Shown here: positions 1-8,562 of the stretch, piece after piece
Position numbering within the stretch: position 1 is the first letter of the stretch
Layout: the number at the start of each line of letters is the position of its first letter
Assembly (NCBI GenBank): GCA_001443455.1
Contig: LDXO01000009.1
Coordinates: 1 to 64,000 of the forward strand
Direction: 5' to 3'
Origin: Deltaproteobacteria bacterium CSP1-8
GTDB taxonomy: Bacteria > Desulfobacterota > Deferrimicrobia > Deferrimicrobiales > Deferrimicrobiaceae
Length of the DNA: 64,000 bases
Notes under the pieces: generated by a model
Databases searched by the model: none
The model's input: only the letters and a program-made list of their open reading frames with translations
What the model was told of the DNA's origin: nothing
Program-made: the position numbers and the translations under genes

Positions 1-132
1 CCTCCGCGCTCGCTCCTGCGCTTGCCCGCCTCGCCTCGGGTCTCCCTTGTCTCGCGACGAAACCCTTCCGGGGACCGGCCCCCTGCAGCGGCGCTCGAAT
101 GCCAAGGTATTTGCGAGACGGTGCACTAGGTC
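1..132. other. window edge, no assignable gene
   Basis: A cydA gene would be expected upstream of cydB, but none of the three forward frames here reads like the C-terminus of CydA. One forward frame ends in a TAG at 127-129, just before the cydB start. It is too short and featureless to call. Confidence 0.3.
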
Positions 133-1155
133 ATGCCCTCCCTTCCCTCCCTTCTGGCGGGGGCCATGCTCGGGTCCCTCGTGTTCTATGCCTTGCTGGG
201 CGGCGCCGATTTCGGCGGGGGCGTCTGGGACCTGCTGGCCCGAGGGCCCCGCGCCGGCGACCAGAGGCGCCTGATCGCCCATGCCATCGGGCCGGTCTGG
301 GAGACGAACCATATCTGGCTCATCATCGCGATCGTCGTTCTCTTTACCGGGTTCCCACCGGCATTCGCCGCGATCTCCACCGCGCTTTTTGTTCCCCTGA
401 CCCTTCTTCTCGCCGGAATCGTGTTGCGCGGAGCGGCCTTCGCGTTCCACGCGTATCATCTCCACGAGGAAACCGGGGCACACCGGTGGAGGACCCTCTT
501 CGCGGGAGCAAGTCTTGTCACCCCGGTCCTCCTGGGGCTGACGATCGGTGCCCTGTCGTCCGGGAGGATCGATGCGGATCCGTTGATCTTCACCGGGGAC
601 ACCGCGAGCTGGCTCGCACCCTTCCCCCTTTCGGTGGGGGCCCTTACCCTGGCCGCCTTCTCCTACCTGGCCGCGGTCTACCTGATCCTGGAAACGGAGG
701 ACCCCGGCCTGCGAAGCGACTTCCGCATCCGTGCCCTCTGGTCGGCAGCGGCCGTCGCCTTCCTCTCCGTCTTCGTCCCGGTGATCGCCGCCGGGGGCGC
801 GCCCGATTTCTACCGGGCGCTGGCCGGAAGCGACTGGTCCGTGGGCGTGATGATGTTCAACGCCACCGCCGCCCTGGGCGCCTATGTCTCCCTGCTTCTC
901 TTTGCCTACCGCATCGCGCGGCTGTGCGCCGCCGCCCAGGTCGCCCTGATCCTGCTCGGCTGGGGTCTGGCCCAGTTCCCGTTCCTCGTCCGGCCGTCGA
1001 TCACCTTCGCATCGGCCGCGTCCCCTCCCGCCACGCTTCGCCTCCTGCTCCTTTCGCTCGCGGGGGGGGCGGTGCTCCTGTTCCCCGCCGTTTTTCTGCT
1101 GATGCGTATCTTCAAGAAGGAAGCCCTGTCCGGCCGGCACCGGCAGAAGACGTGA
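133..1155 (+). CDS. cydB: cytochrome bd-type quinol oxidase subunit II (CydB)
   Basis: Inner-membrane subunit II of a cytochrome bd-type quinol oxidase, which reduces O2 to water with electrons from quinol and has high oxygen affinity. The 340-residue product is almost entirely hydrophobic helices. It opens with the family-typical block LLGGADFGGGVWDLLA, followed by the conserved HAIGPVWETNHIWLI segment near residue 50. Length fits the family. The chosen ATG has only a weak ribosome site, and the expected partner cydA would lie outside the window. The last codons overlap the next gene (GTGA), so the two are probably co-translated. Whether it pairs with a bd or a cyanide-insensitive type subunit I cannot be told from here. 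Confidence 0.9.
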   Translation: MPSLPSLLAGAMLGSLVFYALLGGADFGGGVWDLLARGPRAGDQRRLIAHAIGPVWETNHIWLIIAIVVLFTGFPPAFAAISTALFVPLTLLLAGIVLRGAAFAFHAYHLHEETGAHRWRTLFAGASLVTPVLLGLTIGALSSGRIDADPLIFTGDTASWLAPFPLSVGALTLAAFSYLAAVYLILETEDPGLRSDFRIRALWSAAAVAFLSVFVPVIAAGGAPDFYRALAGSDWSVGVMMFNATAALGAYVSLLLFAYRIARLCAAAQVALILLGWGLAQFPFLVRPSITFASAASPPATLRLLLLSLAGGAVLLFPAVFLLMRIFKKEALSGRHRQKT

Positions 1156-1958
1156 CGGATTTCGAAACATTTCTCGACGAAGCCCTCCCCCCCCTCGGGC
1201 TCTTTCCTGCCGCCTGCCGAAGTCGAAACATCCGCCGCCGTGTCCTGAAGCGAATGGAGTCGCATGGCGTCCACGACTTCCACGCCTATCTCGTCCTTCT
1301 CCGGCGGGACCCCTCGGAACGGGAGGCCTTGCGATCCCTCCTGACCGTAACGATTTCCCGGTTCTTTCGGAACCGCCGTGTTTTCGAGACCCTTTCCCGC
1401 CATGTCCTTTCCGGCCTCGCGGCAAAGGGGAAGCCGGTTCGCGCCTGGAGCGCGGGATGCGCCTCGGGGGAGGAACCGTTCACCCTCCGGATCCTGTGGG
1501 AGGAACTCCCGGGACCCAAACCCCGTCTTTCCCTCCTCGCGACCGACGTGGACGGGGCCTGTCTTTTACGGGCCAGGGAGGGGCTCTATGCGGAAAGCAG
1601 CCTGCGCGAAGTACCCCGGTCGATCGTGGAAGGGTATTTCCGCAAGGAAGAGGGACGGTTCCGGTTGCGGGAGGGCGTGGTCCGTTCCGTGGAGTTCCGA
1701 ACCCTCGACCTGTTGGGAAACTTCCCGCCCGGCGAGTTCGACCTTGTCCTCTGCCGAAACGCGGCATTCACCTATTTTACCGCCCCGCGCAGGGTCAACG
1801 TCGCCGAAGGGTTCGCCTCGGCCCTTGTGCCCGGGGGATTCCTGGTGATCGGAAGGACGGAGAAGCTCCCCCGGGAGGCCGCCGCGTGGTTCCCCTTTGC
1901 CTTCCCGCGGGACAACATCCTCCGTCGAGCAGTCCCTGAACAGGATCCGGGGAGGTGA
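1152..1958 (+). CDS. CheR-type chemoreceptor glutamate methyltransferase
   Basis: SAM-dependent methyltransferase of the CheR family, which methylates glutamates of chemoreceptors. The GTG start at 1152 overlaps the cydB stop by 4 bases; an open frame continues far upstream but only duplicates cydB in another frame. The 268-residue product has an N-terminal helical region with TISRFFRN (about 67-74), the SAM-binding loop WSAGCASGEEP (about 99-109), and LCRNAAFTYF (about 200-209) where the family usually has a CRNxxIYF block. No other chemotaxis gene is nearby, so it is an orphan. Its pairing with an oxidase gene may be only positional, or may hint at control of an energy-taxis receptor; the latter is inference. 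Confidence 0.82.
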   Translation: MTDFETFLDEALPPLGLFPAACRSRNIRRRVLKRMESHGVHDFHAYLVLLRRDPSEREALRSLLTVTISRFFRNRRVFETLSRHVLSGLAAKGKPVRAWSAGCASGEEPFTLRILWEELPGPKPRLSLLATDVDGACLLRAREGLYAESSLREVPRSIVEGYFRKEEGRFRLREGVVRSVEFRTLDLLGNFPPGEFDLVLCRNAAFTYFTAPRRVNVAEGFASALVPGGFLVIGRTEKLPREAAAWFPFAFPRDNILRRAVPEQDPGR

Positions 1959-1987
1959 CCGTTCGGCCGTCCGGGGCCCGCCATCCC

Positions 1988-2704
1988 CTATTCCATCACG
2001 TCGCCCAGGTAGGCCGCGCGGACCTTCGAATCGTTTCGAAGCTCGGATGCGTTCCCCGACAACGTGATCGAGCCTGCTTCCAGGACGTACGCCCGGTGGG
2101 CGACCGAGAGCGCCATGAAGGCGTTCTGCTCAACGAGCAGGATGGTCGTCCCTTCCTCGTTGATTTCCCGGATGAGTCGGAAGATCTCCCGCACCAGGAG
2201 GGGGGAAAGTCCCATCGACGGCTCGTCCAGTAGCACGAGGTCGGGCCTTGCGACCATCGCCCGCCCGATGGCAAGCATCTGCTGCTCCCCTCCCGAAAGA
2301 GTCCCGGCCGGCTGGGAGGACCTCTCCTGAAGCCGGGGGAAGAGGGTATATACCTTTCCGATGCTTTTCGCCACTTCCTGCCGGGAGGCCCGTGTATAGG
2401 CACCCATCTCCAAATTTTCCAGTACGGTCATGTTGGCAAAAATCCCGCGCCCTTCGGGGACGAGGGAAATGCCCATCCGGACGATCCTGTGCTGGGGAAT
2501 GCCGACCAGGTTCCTTCCCGCAAATAGGATCTTTCCCGAGCGAGGAGTGAGAATCCCGGATATGGTCTTCAGGATGGTGCTCTTCCCGGCGCCGTTCGCC
2601 CCGATCAAAGACACGATCTCTCCCTTTCCCACGACGAAGGAGACATCCTGCAAGGCCCTGAGATTGTCGTAATATACGTTTACTTGTTCAATGGTTAACA
2701 ACAT
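1988..2704 (-). CDS. livF: branched-chain amino acid ABC transporter ATPase LivF
   Basis: Cytoplasmic ATPase of the high-affinity leucine/isoleucine/valine importer. The 238-residue protein carries Walker A GANGAGKST (about 35-43), the ABC signature LSGGEQQM, Walker B LVLLDEPS and the switch histidine region typical of LivF. It is the last gene of the minus-strand order livK, livH, livM, livG, livF. The livG stop is about 30 bases upstream of its start. Length and order match the family. Confidence 0.93.
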   Translation of the reverse strand: MLLTIEQVNVYYDNLRALQDVSFVVGKGEIVSLIGANGAGKSTILKTISGILTPRSGKILFAGRNLVGIPQHRIVRMGISLVPEGRGIFANMTVLENLEMGAYTRASRQEVAKSIGKVYTLFPRLQERSSQPAGTLSGGEQQMLAIGRAMVARPDLVLLDEPSMGLSPLLVREIFRLIREINEEGTTILLVEQNAFMALSVAHRAYVLEAGSITLSGNASELRNDSKVRAAYLGDVME

Positions 2705-2737
2705 GTTTTCATCCGTTGTATCATTCCTTGTATTCCC

Positions 2738-3508
2738 TCACTCGAAGGGCACATCTTCCCCGAGGTATGCCTCGATGACTTTGCTGTTCTCGCGGATCTC
2801 GTCGGGGAGCCCACGGGCGATCACCTGTCCGAAGTCCATCACGGCCAGTCGTTGGCACATCCCCATGACCAGCCGCATCTGGTGCTCGATCAACAGGATG
2901 GTAAGCCGGAACCTCTCCCTCATCCCGAGGATAAACTCCATCAGTTTTCCCACCTCGTTCGGGTTCATCCCGGCGGCAGGCTCGTCGAGCAGGAGCACCC
3001 TGGGTTCCGTGGCGAGAGCACGTGCGATCTCCAGTTTCCTTTGATCCCCGTATGGCAGGCTCCCGGCTATCTCGTATTTTCTGTTTTGAAGCAGGAAGAT
3101 AGATAATAAGTTCTCAACTTTTTCCTGAATTTCTATTTCTTCGCGGTAGAATCTTCCGGTCCGGCACAGCGCCGACACGGGACCGTACTCCAGGTGGGAG
3201 TGGTGGGCGATCCTCACGTTGTCCATGACGGTCAGGTTCCGGAAAAGCCGGATGTTCTGGAAGGTCCTGGCGACGCCTAGGCGGTTGATCCGGTGCGGGG
3301 AAAGCCCCACGAGGCTCTTTTCCTCGAACAGGATGGACCCGCCGTCGGGCCGGCAGATCCCGGTCACCAGGTTGAATACCGTGGTCTTCCCTGAACCGTT
3401 TGGGCCGATGAGTCCTACGAGTTCCCCTTTTGCAAGGGTAAGGTCCACCCCGTCCACCGCCCGGATGCCGCCAAAATGCTTGGTGAGCCCCCTGATGGCG
3501 AGCATCAT
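2738..3508 (-). CDS. livG: branched-chain amino acid ABC transporter ATPase LivG
   Basis: Second ATPase of the Liv importer. The ATG at 3508 overlaps the livM stop (ATGATGA arrangement), which sets the start; the longer open frame upstream is livM read in another frame. The 256 residues include Walker A GPNGSGKTT (35-43), the LivG-specific signature variant PYGDQRKLEIARAL in place of LSGGQ, and Walker B VLLLDEPAAGMNP. These features separate it from LivF. Translation is probably coupled to livM. Confidence 0.93.
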   Translation of the reverse strand: MMLAIRGLTKHFGGIRAVDGVDLTLAKGELVGLIGPNGSGKTTVFNLVTGICRPDGGSILFEEKSLVGLSPHRINRLGVARTFQNIRLFRNLTVMDNVRIAHHSHLEYGPVSALCRTGRFYREEIEIQEKVENLLSIFLLQNRKYEIAGSLPYGDQRKLEIARALATEPRVLLLDEPAAGMNPNEVGKLMEFILGMRERFRLTILLIEHQMRLVMGMCQRLAVMDFGQVIARGLPDEIRENSKVIEAYLGEDVPFE

Positions 3509-4473
3509 CGGTACAACCTGCCCCGGAGAAACGGAAACTCCCGGGTACCGAAGAGTCCCTGCGGCCGCAGAAGCATGGTCACGATCAGCAGAACCGGGAT
3601 CAGTACCCACCGAAGCTCCACGTATCCGGGAGGAAGGACCACCCGCAGGCCCTCCAGCAGGAAGATCCAGCCGAACGAGGCGACAAGGACCCCGCTCATG
3701 TTGCCCAGGCCCCCGAGGACCACGATGACCAGGATGTCGATCGACTTGAAAAAGTCGAAATTGCTCGGGTGGAGGAAGGCGTACAGGTGGGCATAGAGGC
3801 CCCCCGCCACCCCGGCGAAGGCGCATCCCATCACGAAACCGACCATCTTGTACCGGAAGGTATCGATCCCCATCGTCTCGGCCGCGATCTCGTCCTCCCG
3901 GATCGAGATGATCGCCCGTCCGTAGCTGGAGTGGATCGTGTTCCGCACGATCAACAGGGAGACGAGAAGGAAAAAGACCACCCAGGGAACGGTCGTCATC
4001 TTCGTGATACCGGTCATCCCCCGGGCACCCCCCAGTTCGGGGAGAAAACTGTCGGCGTTGTCGAAGACCACCTTCATGATGATCCCGAATCCGAGCGTCG
4101 CGATGCCGAGGTAGTCCGAGGTGAGCCGCAGGGCGGGCAACCCGATCAGGCAGGCGATAACGGCGGCGGCCCCCCCGCCCGCCAGCAGCGCGGTGAAAAA
4201 GAGAACCTGGGATTGGCCCCCGACCGTCTTCATGAGATAGGCGGCCGTGTACGCGCCGATCCCTAAGAACGCCGCGTGGCCGAGGGAGAAGAGGCCGGTG
4301 TACCCGTAGATGACGTTCAGGCCCTGGGCGGAGATCGCCACGACGCACGCCAGCTCGAGGATCTGGACCCAGTAGGGGTTCACGACCCCCGTCGCGGCGA
4401 GAAGAACGATGCTGCCCGCCAGGAGCGCGTAGGCGGCGAGGATCCTGGCCAGGTTCCGGAGGGACTCCGCCAA
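3505..4473 (-). CDS. livM: branched-chain amino acid ABC permease LivM
   Basis: Inner-membrane permease of the Liv importer. The 322 residues form eight or more hydrophobic helices with the LivM-type segment NVIYGYTGLFSLGHAAFLG near residue 55 and ISIREDEIAAETMGI in a cytoplasmic loop, which contacts the ATPases in this family. The start lies 4 bases after the livH stop and the end overlaps livG by 4 bases. Confidence 0.93.
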   Translation of the reverse strand: MAESLRNLARILAAYALLAGSIVLLAATGVVNPYWVQILELACVVAISAQGLNVIYGYTGLFSLGHAAFLGIGAYTAAYLMKTVGGQSQVLFFTALLAGGGAAAVIACLIGLPALRLTSDYLGIATLGFGIIMKVVFDNADSFLPELGGARGMTGITKMTTVPWVVFFLLVSLLIVRNTIHSSYGRAIISIREDEIAAETMGIDTFRYKMVGFVMGCAFAGVAGGLYAHLYAFLHPSNFDFFKSIDILVIVVLGGLGNMSGVLVASFGWIFLLEGLRVVLPPGYVELRWVLIPVLLIVTMLLRPQGLFGTREFPFLRGRLYR

Positions 4474-4477
4474 GGCG

Positions 4478-5362
4478 TCAGACCTTTTCGGCCCGGGGAG
4501 CTCCCAGGATTCCCGTCGGTTTCCACAAGAGCACCAGGATCAGGATCACGAAGGCGATCCCGTCCCGGTACGTGGAGGACAGGTAGGCCGATACCATCGT
4601 CTCCGACTGTCCCATGATGAGCGCCCCCAGCACCGCCCCGGGGATGTTCCCGATCCCGCCCAGAACGGCGGCGGTGAACGCCTTGAGCCCGGGCATGAAG
4701 CCCATGAAGGTGTTCACCTGGGGGTAGGCGATGCCGTACAGCACCCCTCCCACGCCCGCCAACGCCGCCCCGAGCCCGAAGGTGAAGGAGATCACCCTGT
4801 TGACGTTCACCCCCATGAGCCCCGCGGTGACGTAGTCGTACGAGACGGCCCGCATCCCCCTGCCCATCTTCGTCCGGAAAACGATGAACTGGAGAAACAA
4901 CAGGCAGAGCACCGTGACGACGAGGATGACCGCCTGGATGTTGGTCACCAGGATCCCTCCCACTTCCCATATGACCACGGGGAAGGGGCGGGGAAAGGAG
5001 TAGAAGTTCGGCCCGAACACCTGCCTAAGACTCGTGAAGTATTCCAGGAACAGCGACACCCCGATCGCGGTGATCAGCGACGCGATCTTGGGGGCGTGGC
5101 GCAGGGGCCGGTACGCCAGCTGTTCGATCAGCACCGCGAGGACCGTGCACCCCGCCACCGCGGACAGAAACACCAGCGCCAGCGGCAGGTGGTACCGCTC
5201 GATCGTGTAGAAGCCGATGAAGGCCCCGATCATGAAGACGTCCCCGTGGGCGAAATTGATCAGCCGCACGATCCCGTAGACCATGGTGTAGCCAAGGGCG
5301 ATCAGGGCGTACACGAACCCGAGCTGCAGACCGTTGATGACCTGCTGGGCGAAATATTCCAT
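4478..5362 (-). CDS. livH: branched-chain amino acid ABC permease LivH
   Basis: Inner-membrane permease paired with LivM. The 294-residue product starts with the diagnostic block QQVINGLQLGFVYALIALG and has YTMVYGIVRLINFAHGDVFM near residue 30, then repeated hydrophobic helices. It is the first gene of the livHMGF group, separated from livK by a terminator hairpin at 5398-5442, so permease and ATPase output is probably lower than that of the binding protein. Confidence 0.93.
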   Translation of the reverse strand: MEYFAQQVINGLQLGFVYALIALGYTMVYGIVRLINFAHGDVFMIGAFIGFYTIERYHLPLALVFLSAVAGCTVLAVLIEQLAYRPLRHAPKIASLITAIGVSLFLEYFTSLRQVFGPNFYSFPRPFPVVIWEVGGILVTNIQAVILVVTVLCLLFLQFIVFRTKMGRGMRAVSYDYVTAGLMGVNVNRVISFTFGLGAALAGVGGVLYGIAYPQVNTFMGFMPGLKAFTAAVLGGIGNIPGAVLGALIMGQSETMVSAYLSSTYRDGIAFVILILVLLWKPTGILGAPRAEKV

Positions 5363-5397
5363 AGGCTGAATCTATCGCTCCGTCCCCGTTGCCGGCA

Positions 5398-5442
5398 AAG
5401 AAAAAAAAGAAGGCCGGGTGGCGCGGAGACCGCCCGGCCGTT
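5398..5442 (-). terminator. intrinsic terminator between livK and livH
   Basis: On the minus strand a stem (GGCCGGGCGG with a near-perfect complement, one G-U pair) is followed at once by a U-rich run formed by the A-tract at 5398-5410. Position downstream of livK and upstream of livH fits partial termination that leaves the binding protein in excess. Confidence 0.8.
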
Positions 5443-5466
5443 CCTGCTTTCCGCTCGCTTCCGGGA

Positions 5467-6612
5467 TCAGGGATTCACGACCTGGAGGAATTTCTGTTTC
5501 CCGTCCTTGATCTGGATGATGACGGCGCTTTTGATGGGATCTCCGTGTTCGTCCATCGTGAACTTCCCGGTGACCCCCTCGAACCCGGAAAGCGACGCCA
5601 GCGCATCCCGGATCTTCCCGGGATCTGCGCTGTTTGCCTTCCGGATTGCCTCCAGCAGCATGTTGGTGGCGTCGTACGCGAGGGTCCCCAGGGCATCCGG
5701 GGTCTGCTGGAACTTCTCCTTGTATTTCTTCACCCAGTTTCCGACTTCGGGGCGCGTGTCCTCCGGCGAGTAATGGTTGGAGAAGTACCCTCCCTCGATC
5801 GCATCCCCGGCCACCTTCACCAGCTCCGGGGAATCCCAGCCGTCGGGCCCGATCAGGGCCCCCTGGAAGCCCGTTTCCTTCGCCTGCTTCGCGATGAGGC
5901 CGACCTTGTTGTAGTAATCGGGGAGGAAGAGGACGTCCGGCTTCGCCGCCTTCACCTTGGTGAGCAGCGCCGAGAAATCCACGTCGTCCTTCCCGTACGA
6001 CTCGTAGGCCGTCACCCTTCCGCCCATGCGGACGAAAGCGTCCCGGAACACCTCGGCGATCCCCTTGGAGTAGTCATTGGAGGCGTCGTACAGTACGGCA
6101 GCGGCCGTCGCGTTGAGCGTTCCCCTGGCGAACTTCGCCATCACCGTCCCCTGGAAGGAGTCCGTGTAGCATGCTCGGAACATGTAATCCTTCCGCTTCC
6201 CGTCCGCCACGGTGACCTTCGGGTTCGTCGCGGTGCCCGTGATCGTGGGAATCCTTAAGCTCTGGGCCAGATCGGAGACCGGGATGGTGGTCTTCGACGT
6301 GACCGATCCGACGATGGCTTTCACCCCATGCTGGTTGATGAGGAGGTTCGCCGCGTTGCTCGCCTCGGTGGGGTCGTTCCTGTCGTCCACGAGGAAGGTG
6401 GCAATCTTCATGCCCGCCACGCCGCCTTTGGCGTTCGCCTCCTCCACCGCGACCTCGAAGGCGTTCTTCACCGACTCGCCGAACGTCTTGACATCCCCCG
6501 AAAGCGGGGTGATCAGGCCGATCCTGATTTCCTTCGCGGGGGGAGACTTGCAGCCGGGGAAATGCCCCACCAGGAGAACAACCAGCGCAAGAAGCGATAA
6601 TCCCCTTCTCAC
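5467..6612 (-). CDS. livK: branched-chain amino acid ABC transporter periplasmic binding protein
   Basis: Periplasmic substrate-binding lipoprotein of the Liv importer. The GTG start at 6612 has a strong ribosome site (AGGAGGAGGAAC directly upstream). A 20-residue hydrophobic signal ends in a cysteine (HFPGC), consistent with lipoprotein processing. The mature part begins IRIGLITPLSGDVKTFGES, the classic start of periplasmic-binding-protein fold type 1, with NLLINQHGVKAIVGSVTS and YDASNDYSKG further on. Length 381 fits. The exact ligand (leucine, other aliphatic amino acid or related compound) cannot be read from sequence. Confidence 0.9.
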   Translation of the reverse strand: MRRGLSLLALVVLLVGHFPGCKSPPAKEIRIGLITPLSGDVKTFGESVKNAFEVAVEEANAKGGVAGMKIATFLVDDRNDPTEASNAANLLINQHGVKAIVGSVTSKTTIPVSDLAQSLRIPTITGTATNPKVTVADGKRKDYMFRACYTDSFQGTVMAKFARGTLNATAAAVLYDASNDYSKGIAEVFRDAFVRMGGRVTAYESYGKDDVDFSALLTKVKAAKPDVLFLPDYYNKVGLIAKQAKETGFQGALIGPDGWDSPELVKVAGDAIEGGYFSNHYSPEDTRPEVGNWVKKYKEKFQQTPDALGTLAYDATNMLLEAIRKANSADPGKIRDALASLSGFEGVTGKFTMDEHGDPIKSAVIIQIKDGKQKFLQVVNP

Positions 6613-6755
6613 GTTCCTCCTCCTTTCCTCTATGGGGTTGGCGGTGTCTGCCCTCCAATTTACTGTACGGATTCTCCGGCCGCAAACAGGTTTTTACCGG
6701 AAGAACCCGGCGAAGAAGACCCCATCGCTTCGAGGGGAAGCTGCAATCCCGCAGT

Positions 6756-7898
6756 TCAGGGGGCCCTCCTTTCCCCTTCCTTCCTGTCGTACGTGATCCG
6801 GTAGATCGCCCCCGCCTTGTCGTCGGAAACCAGAATGGCTCCGTCGGGCATCACGAGGACGTCCACCGGGCGTCCCCACGCCCTGCCCTGCGACAGCCAG
6901 CCCTCCGCGAAAACCTCGTAGCCCGTCGCCCGTCCGCCTTCGACACGGACGAGGGTTATCCGATACCCGATGGGAGTGCTCCGGTTCCACGAACCGTGCT
7001 CCGCGATGAATATCTGGTTCCGGTATTTCTCCGGAAACATCGAGCCGGTATAGAAGCGCATCCCGAGGGCGGCCACGTGGGGCCCGAGCTCCATCGCCGG
7101 AGGAATAACGTCCATCGGCTTCCCTTTCTTCCCGAACTCGGGATCGGGGATGTCCTTTCCGTGCCGGTAGGGAAACCCGAAGTGGAGGCCCTTGTCCGGT
7201 GCGTGGTTCAGTTCGTCGGGGGGCAGGTCGTCGCCCAGCCAGTCCCTCCCGTTGTCCGTGAACCAGAGTTCTTTCGTCGCGGGGTCCCAGTCGAACCCCA
7301 CGGTGTTGCGAACGCCCCGGGCGAACGTTTCCTGCCCGGTTCCGTCGGGCCGGATTCTCTGGATCGAAGCGAACCTCGGATCTTCCCGCTCGCAGACGTT
7401 GCAGGGAGCGCCTACCGGGACATAGAGCATCCCTTCCGGTCCGAATGCGATGAACTTCCAGCCGTGATGGGTTTCCCGCGGAAAACCGTCGCTGACGACG
7501 ACCGGCGGGCCGGGATCCGCGAGACGGGACTCGATGCGGTCGAACCGGAGGATGCGGCTTATTTCCGCCACGTACAGCGCACCGTCCCGGAACGCCACTC
7601 CGTTCGGGCTGTTCCGCCCCTTCGCCACGACGATCACCTCGGTGGCCCCTCGGTCCCCTTCCCGCCTCACGACCGCGTACACCTTTCCTTCCCCCCGGGT
7701 TCCCACGAAGACGGTTCCCCGTTCTCCGAGCGTCATGGAGCGGGCGCCCGGCACGTCCGGCGCATAGATTTCTATCGCGAAGCCGGGGGGAAGCCGTATC
7801 GATTTCAGACGCGACGAAGTGTCGCAGGCGGCGGAAGAGAGAAACGGAAAGAAAAAAAGAAACATTAGCAAAACGGGGACGGTTCGGTACTTTCTCAT
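6756..7898 (-). CDS. PQQ-dependent sugar dehydrogenase-like (sorbosone dehydrogenase family)
   Basis: Exported beta-propeller oxidoreductase of the glucose/sorbosone dehydrogenase family, whose members use PQQ to oxidise sugars in the periplasm. The 380-residue product has an N-terminal signal sequence rich in Leu/Phe, then RLPPGFAIEIYAPDVPGAR, VGFDWDPATKELWFTDNGRD and FIAEHGSWNRSTPIGYR, all conserved blades of the family. A pair of cysteines (CNVC) sits near residue 175. No PQQ synthesis genes are in the window, so the cofactor is assumed from family membership. Convergent with no clear partner; it stands between livK and a PNPOx-like gene on the same strand. Confidence 0.8.
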   Translation of the reverse strand: MRKYRTVPVLLMFLFFFPFLSSAACDTSSRLKSIRLPPGFAIEIYAPDVPGARSMTLGERGTVFVGTRGEGKVYAVVRREGDRGATEVIVVAKGRNSPNGVAFRDGALYVAEISRILRFDRIESRLADPGPPVVVSDGFPRETHHGWKFIAFGPEGMLYVPVGAPCNVCEREDPRFASIQRIRPDGTGQETFARGVRNTVGFDWDPATKELWFTDNGRDWLGDDLPPDELNHAPDKGLHFGFPYRHGKDIPDPEFGKKGKPMDVIPPAMELGPHVAALGMRFYTGSMFPEKYRNQIFIAEHGSWNRSTPIGYRITLVRVEGGRATGYEVFAEGWLSQGRAWGRPVDVLVMPDGAILVSDDKAGAIYRITYDRKEGERRAP

Positions 7899-7953
7899 GG
7901 GAATTTCCCTTCCGTGATTCCCGATACGCCTACGGGAATCCGGGGGCAGTCCT

Positions 7954-8325
7954 CTATACGAGAGGCCTCTCCTCGACCACCTCGAAGAACGCTATGTACT
8001 TGAGGGCGTTCGCGGCCCCCTCACCCGACGATTCCCTCGTCCGTTCCCGGATCGTATCGAGGAGTTTCCCGGAGTCCCGGATCTCCTTCAGTTTCAGGGT
8101 GAGCCTCACCCCCTCGTACGTGTTCCCGGGCGCGATGTACAGGTACGAGGCGTTCGGGTTCTCCCGGATGTTCCGGTAGGTACGCCTCTCCGTCATTCCC
8201 CAGGCAACGGTGTTCTCCTCGGTCCGATGCGGAAGGGCGTAGATCGCCGTGTTCACGGCTCCGTCGGCGCCAGCCGTGGCCATCACCCCTTTCCCCCCGG
8301 GCTTGAGATGGTCCGCAAGTTTCAT
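7954..8325 (-). CDS. pyridoxamine 5'-phosphate oxidase-fold protein
   Basis: Small flavin-binding split-barrel protein (123 residues) of the PNPOx-like superfamily. It begins MKLADHLKPGGKGVMATAG and has the core NTAIYALPHRTEENTVAWGM, followed by the barrel strand ASYLYIAPGNTYEGVRLTLKL. Members of this family include general stress proteins and FMN- or F420-binding reductases; the true B6 enzyme is longer. The start has an excellent ribosome site (AAGGAGG, about 10 bases upstream). The physiological substrate is unknown. Confidence 0.75.
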   Translation of the reverse strand: MKLADHLKPGGKGVMATAGADGAVNTAIYALPHRTEENTVAWGMTERRTYRNIRENPNASYLYIAPGNTYEGVRLTLKLKEIRDSGKLLDTIRERTRESSGEGAANALKYIAFFEVVEERPLV

Positions 8326-8472
8326 GTCGACAATCCTCCTTCCGCCGGTCGGTTTCTACGAACGTTTGATTCGCACACCCTCCGTGAGGTTCGCGGCATC
8401 GGAGGTTGCGCGAGTCCCCGCACGGGCGATACGGATTCGAGGGAAGGCAATCCGGCTCGCGAAAGACCGGGG

Positions 8473-8503
8473 AAAAAAAACGGGGAGAGGATTTCCTCTC
8501 CCC
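8473..8503 (-). terminator. strong intrinsic terminator of the micropeptide unit
   Basis: Minus-strand hairpin with a 9-bp perfect stem (GGGGAGAGG / CCTCTCCCC) and a 4-base loop, then a run of eight U from the A-tract at 8473-8480. It lies 27 bases beyond the stop codon of the tiny reading frame at 8530-8562. Confidence 0.9.
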
Positions 8504-8529
8504 TGTTTATAGTTCCTTCCCCGGAATCC

Positions 8530-8562
8530 TTATTTCTTGCCGCATCCGCAGGTTTTGCACAT
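8530..8562 (-). CDS. putative 10-residue Cys-rich metal-binding micropeptide
   Basis: A complete reading frame encoding MCKTCGCGKK, stop TAA. Three of ten residues are cysteine, in a CxxCGC pattern followed by two lysines. A consensus ribosome site AAGGAGG sits 7 bases before the ATG, and a strong terminator follows within 30 bases, so the unit has all parts of a minimal gene. The peptide resembles the first residues of hydrogenase nickel protein HypB, where an N-terminal CxxCGC motif binds nickel; that comparison is from family knowledge. No hyp genes are in the window. A 10-bp palindrome (TTTGCGCAAA, 8596-8605) lies just upstream and could be an operator. Existence of the peptide is inferred, not proven. 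Confidence 0.6.
   Translation of the reverse strand: MCKTCGCGKK

Noticed and set aside
99-1151. Long open frame running ahead of the CheR gene on the plus strand
   Set aside because: It is cydB read in another frame, with Arg/Pro-rich content; CheR homology begins only at the GTG at 1152.
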